In this document: one piece after another, positions 5,664-7,742 of the stretch
Layout of the letters: each line of letters opens with the position of its first letter
Numbering within the stretch: the first letter of the stretch is position 1
Translations under genes and position numbers: made by a program
Notes under the pieces: model-generated
Seen by the model: only the letters and a program-made list of their open reading frames with translations
Databases searched by the model: none
What the model was told of the DNA's origin: nothing
DNA from: Flavobacterium sp.
Lineage (GTDB): Bacteria; Bacteroidota; Bacteroidia; Flavobacteriales; Flavobacteriaceae
Reading direction: 5' to 3'
NCBI GenBank assembly: GCA_004296145.1
Contig: SEBM01000172.1
Span: 1 to 7,742 of the forward strand
Length of the DNA: 7,742 nucleotides

Positions 5664-6341
5664 ATGGAAAATCAATTTGTAAAAATAGCATCATTAATCG
5701 GAGATCCGACACGCGCAGTAATAATGTGGACTTTACTCGATGGTAAAGCCTTTACAGCAACCGAACTTGCAATTGCAGCCAATACTTCTCCACAAAATAT
5801 AAGCATGCACCTGGCTAAACTTTTAGAAGCAGATTTGCTTTGCGTCGAGAAACAAGGCCGACATAAATATTACAGGTTTTCCAGTAAAGAAACCGCATAT
5901 GCGATAGAAGCAATGGCAAGTTTGATTCCGCCAACAGTTCCTGAAAAAAAGAATTCAGAAAAACGTTCACCAATAAAACACTGCAGAACGTGCTACGATC
6001 ATTTGGCTGGAAAAATTGGTGTGGCTGTCGCCGAAAGCTTATTAGAACAAAAAATCATTGTAGATTCGGATAATAAATTCGAAATAAGCAGGGAAGGAAC
6101 AAAATGGTTTTCTGATTTCGGAATCGATCTGGAGGAAATAAAAAAACAAAGACGTTTATTCTTAAAACCCTGTTTGGACTGGAGCGAAAGAAAAAATCAT
6201 ATTGCAGGCTCAGTCGGAGCTTCTTTATTAGATAAAATGATCGCAGACGATTGGCTGCGAAGAACAAAAGACTCAAGAGCCATACAAATTACCGGAAAAG
6301 GAGAAAAAGAGCTTTTAAAGCATTTTAAGATTGTTGTTTGA
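5664..6341 (+). CDS. ArsR-type winged-helix regulator with extended C-terminal domain
   Basis: This 225-residue protein is about twice the length of metal-sensing ArsR/SmtB proteins. Residues 5-85 form the winged helix: LIGDPTRAVIMWTLLDG at 11-27, then the helix-turn-helix around TATELAIAANTSPQNISMHL (31-50) and the wing EKQGRHKYYRF (62-72). The C-terminal half is a separate domain with CRTCYDHLAGKIGVAVAESL at 107-126 and a similar segment, CLDWSERKNHIAGSVGASLL, at 170-189. Both share Cys, Asp, His-hydrophobic-Ala-Gly and Gly positions, which suggests an internal duplication. The ELCVCDL-type metal motif of classical ArsR is absent, although Cys107, Cys110, Cys60 and Cys170 are present. From memory, this longer ArsR class is often found near ABM-domain or transporter genes and may respond to a small organic molecule. 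Position makes it the likely repressor of the P450-ABM operon and of itself. An in-frame ATG at 5651 hits a stop after three codons, so 5664 is the start. Confidence 0.88.
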   Translation: MENQFVKIASLIGDPTRAVIMWTLLDGKAFTATELAIAANTSPQNISMHLAKLLEADLLCVEKQGRHKYYRFSSKETAYAIEAMASLIPPTVPEKKNSEKRSPIKHCRTCYDHLAGKIGVAVAESLLEQKIIVDSDNKFEISREGTKWFSDFGIDLEEIKKQRRLFLKPCLDWSERKNHIAGSVGASLLDKMIADDWLRRTKDSRAIQITGKGEKELLKHFKIVV

Positions 6342-6345
6342 AAAT

Positions 6346-6464
6346 TTTAGATTTCTGATTTTAGATTTTAGATTTTAGATTTTTTTTGGATTGATGAAAT
6401 ATACTTTAAGTATAATTGGTAAAAGAACTTAGAAGCTTAGCCTCTCAGCACCTTAGAACCTAAG
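6346..6464. repeat. Composite intergenic repeat, copy 2: 7-bp units then 8-bp CTTAG units
   Basis: Five 7-bp units at 6346-6380 (TTTAGAT four times, TTCTGAT once as the second) end in a run of eight T. After a 47-bp spacer, which includes the 15-bp palindrome TATACTTTAAGTATA at 6400-6414, five units of exact 8-bp period start at 6428, 6436, 6444, 6452 and 6460. Their heads are CTTAG, CTTAG, CTCAG, CTTAG and CTAAG. The last head contains the stop codon (6460-6462) of the minus-strand hydrolase gene. This block fills the gap between two converging genes. No GC-rich terminator hairpin is seen for either. Confidence 0.7.
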
Positions 6465-7308
6465 AAAACAAAAACTCTAAAACCTTCTCATACAATTCAT
6501 CATCATGCATGCCGTGGCCTAAACCTTTGGTTTCTATAAACTGACTGTTTTTCCAGTTGCTGACTGTTTTTTTTCCTTCTTCAAAAGCAACTACATTGTC
6601 TGAAGTGTCGTGAGCAATCAAACCTGAAACATTAAATTCTGAAGCAAACTTTTGTCCTGAAAAATCGGCGATTTTAAAATTGAAACGATCCATAAAATGA
6701 CTCTCTAAAAGCGAAAACATTTTGCTGTTTAAACTCAGCATCGAAATATAATTATCAATCAAAGTTTTTAAATCGGAGGGTGCGCCCAAAATCACCATTT
6801 TCTCAATACTCGTATTCGGGAATAAATATTGATGGTAAACACAAGCAGCTCCGCCAATAGAATGTCCAATAATAATGGTTGGCTGGTATTTTTCTACCGC
6901 TTTATTAATAAATTCTGCATAAAGCGGAATGTTGAACTCTTTTCCGCTGCTTTGCCCGTGAGCAGGAGCATCGATCGCAATAATAGTACTTCCGGATTTT
7001 TGAAGATGAGGTAAGGTTTTCTTCCAGCGCGAAGCGTTACTTTCCCAACCGTGCACGAGTAAGATTCTGGTTTCGTTTCCTTTCCAAACGTACGTTTGAA
7101 AATGATGTTCGTTATGATGAAAAGTTTCTGTTTCGGTATTTCTTAATATTTTGGGTAATTTTTCTTTGTTTAATCGTCCAACTCTTGGCTGACTAAAAAG
7201 TGCATAAGAAAGAGCTACAGCTTTTTGCGGACGGACATAGCTAAGAAAGTTAATATATGATCCGACCGATTTTAATGTAATAAAACGAATTCCTTTTTTG
7301 ATTCCCAA
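6460..7308 (-). CDS. Alpha/beta hydrolase, serine esterase/lipase-like
   Basis: This 282-residue protein has an alpha/beta-hydrolase fold from about residue 68 to the end. The oxyanion-hole strand reads ILLVHGWES (82-90), followed by IAIDAPAHGQSSG (110-122). The nucleophile elbow is IIIGHSIGGA with Ser150 in GxSxG. The likely acid is Asp237 in IAHDTSDNVV, and the likely base is His265 in KGLGHGMHD. The triad is complete, so an active esterase, lipase or peptidase-like enzyme is expected, but the substrate cannot be told. The N-terminal 60 residues form a positively charged, partly helical extension without a clear signal peptide. No ATG is available: the frame is open back to a stop at 7330-7332, and the best start is TTG at 7306-7308; the next in-frame Met is residue 171, inside the fold. 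The gene stands alone, converging on the ArsR-type gene. Confidence 0.88.
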   Translation of the reverse strand: MGIKKGIRFITLKSVGSYINFLSYVRPQKAVALSYALFSQPRVGRLNKEKLPKILRNTETETFHHNEHHFQTYVWKGNETRILLVHGWESNASRWKKTLPHLQKSGSTIIAIDAPAHGQSSGKEFNIPLYAEFINKAVEKYQPTIIIGHSIGGAACVYHQYLFPNTSIEKMVILGAPSDLKTLIDNYISMLSLNSKMFSLLESHFMDRFNFKIADFSGQKFASEFNVSGLIAHDTSDNVVAFEEGKKTVSNWKNSQFIETKGLGHGMHDDELYEKVLEFLFS

Positions 7309-7359
7309 AACAAATGATTTTAAATATAATTATTATGCGAAAGCGGTCTAAAAAAAATC

Positions 7360-7442
7360 GCCACGAATTACACAAATTTAGCACGATTTTTTATTCTGTT
7401 AGCAGTAAAATAAAAATTAGTGTAATTAGCGAAATTCGTGGC
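7360..7442. repeat. Inverted repeat with GCCACGAATT arms
   Basis: GCCACGAATT at 7360-7369 is mirrored exactly by AATTCGTGGC at 7433-7442. Inside these arms ATTACAC (7367-7373) pairs with GTGTAAT at 7420-7426. The 83-bp unit could form a large imperfect hairpin. It sits in the 182-bp gap between the hydrolase gene start and the zinc-ribbon gene end, close to the latter's terminator. From memory, similar GCCACGAATT units recur in Flavobacterium intergenic DNA; a genome search would settle that. Confidence 0.6.
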
Positions 7443-7456
7443 AAAAAGTTGTAGAC

Positions 7457-7486
7457 AAAAAAAATCCCGATTAAAAATCGGGATTT
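7457..7486 (-). terminator. Intrinsic terminator of the zinc-ribbon-like gene
   Basis: A perfect 10-bp stem pairs 7462-7471 with 7477-7486 (core CCCGAT/ATCGGG) around a 5-nt loop. On the minus strand it is followed by a run of eight T (7464 down to 7457). It begins 5 bp after the stop codon at 7491-7493, the standard position for a Rho-independent terminator. Confidence 0.88.
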
Positions 7487-7490
7487 GATA

Positions 7491-7742
7491 TTAGAATTTA
7501 GAGAACAATTGTTCCATTTTTTCTTTTTCTTCTTCAGCAAGTGCGCTGTCAACCAAGATTCTTCCAGAGTGCTCATCAGTGATGATTTTCTTTCTTGAAG
7601 CAATCTCAACCTGAGTTTGTGGCGGAATAGTGAAGAATGATCCTGCAGAAGCTCCTCTTTCGATAGATACAACAGCTAAACCATTACGAACACTGCTTCT
7701 GATTCTGTTGTAAGCAGCTAATAATCTTTCTTCAATCTGAGC
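7491..7742 (-). CDS. C-terminal part of DUF164/CT398-type zinc-ribbon protein, cysteines lost
   Basis: Only the last 83 residues are in the window; the gene continues beyond the right edge. The segment resembles the C-terminal C4 zinc ribbon of DUF164 (CT398/HP0958-like) proteins, which follows a long coiled coil. Recognisable parts are RNGLAVVSIERGASAG, then FTIPPQTQVEIASRKKIIT and DEHSGRILVD. In family members as I recall them, the ribbon reads CxxC before F-x-x-IPPQ and CxxC before GRI. Here those positions hold Ser/Ser and Asp/Ser, so all four zinc ligands are missing while the surrounding residues remain. The reading frame is intact and the tail (AEEEKEKMEQLF) is charged and helical. The fold is probably kept without metal. 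Family assignment is fairly sure; the role is unknown (relatives are linked to RNA, secretion or flagellar chaperone functions). Confidence 0.75.
   Translation of the reverse strand, partial: AQIEERLLAAYNRIRSSVRNGLAVVSIERGASAGSFFTIPPQTQVEIASRKKIITDEHSGRILVDSALAEEEKEKMEQLFSKF

Noticed and set aside
6055..6276. A 73-codon minus-strand open frame inside the regulator gene
   Set aside because: It is antisense to the well-supported ArsR-type gene, with Phe/Leu/Arg-rich composition and no family resemblance.
5664..6341. The regulator as an arsenic or zinc resistance sensor
   Set aside because: It lacks the ELCVCDL-type metal motif, is about twice the normal length, and no metal efflux or reductase gene is present.
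4072..6341. A natural-product biosynthetic cluster
   Set aside because: Only tailoring-type enzymes are present. No synthase, ligase, carrier protein or transporter lies within the window.
6346..6464. The tandem repeats as a CRISPR array
   Set aside because: Units are 7-8 bp and contiguous, without unique spacers of 30-40 bp, and no cas gene is nearby.
7391..7672. An open frame on the minus strand overlapping the terminator and the zinc-ribbon gene
   Set aside because: Another minus-strand frame gives the recognisable DUF164 C terminus directly followed by a terminator. This one has lysine and hydrophobic runs typical of an out-of-frame reading and would run through the terminator and the inverted repeat.

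Overview
The window looks like chromosome of a member of the Bacteroidota, most likely Flavobacterium or a close relative. The DNA is AT-rich, the signal peptide ends in FSQ, and several genes are preceded by matches to the Flavobacterium -7 promoter element TAnnTTTG instead of strong Shine-Dalgarno sites. A TPR sensor kinase paired with a LytTR regulator is also typical of this group. No tRNA, rRNA, CRISPR array, insertion sequence or phage gene was seen.

Layout, left to right. (1) 147-3136, plus strand: a 157-residue protein of unknown function, a membrane histidine kinase with an extracytoplasmic TPR sensor, and a LytTR response regulator. The kinase and regulator overlap by 8 nt, and the three genes probably form one signalling operon. 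A bidirectional terminator closes it. (2) 3155-3982, minus: RluF, a 23S rRNA pseudouridine synthase. (3) 4072-6341: a divergent module in which a cytochrome P450 and a small ABM-fold (antibiotic biosynthesis monooxygenase) protein form a minus-strand operon, and a two-part ArsR-type regulator reads away on the plus strand. The 76-bp gap between them holds two face-to-face promoter elements and an inverted repeat that could be the regulator's operator. (4) 6460-7308, minus: an alpha/beta hydrolase with a complete catalytic triad and a TTG start. (5) 7491 to the right edge, minus: the C-terminal end of a DUF164/CT398-type zinc-ribbon protein whose four zinc cysteines appear to be replaced, followed by a strong terminator.

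The P450, ABM and ArsR genes are the most likely accessory system: a small oxidative pathway under what looks like substrate-responsive repression. Its P450 lacks the usual I-helix threonine. The intergenic regions are unusually structured. Two gaps (3999-4074 and 6346-6464) carry the same two-part architecture, a 7-bp tandem repeat followed by five 8-bp CTTAG-type units that run into the stop codon of a minus-strand gene. Other palindromes lie at 89-130, 620-643, 5605-5620 and 7360-7442. No gene-free stretch exceeds 300 bases.
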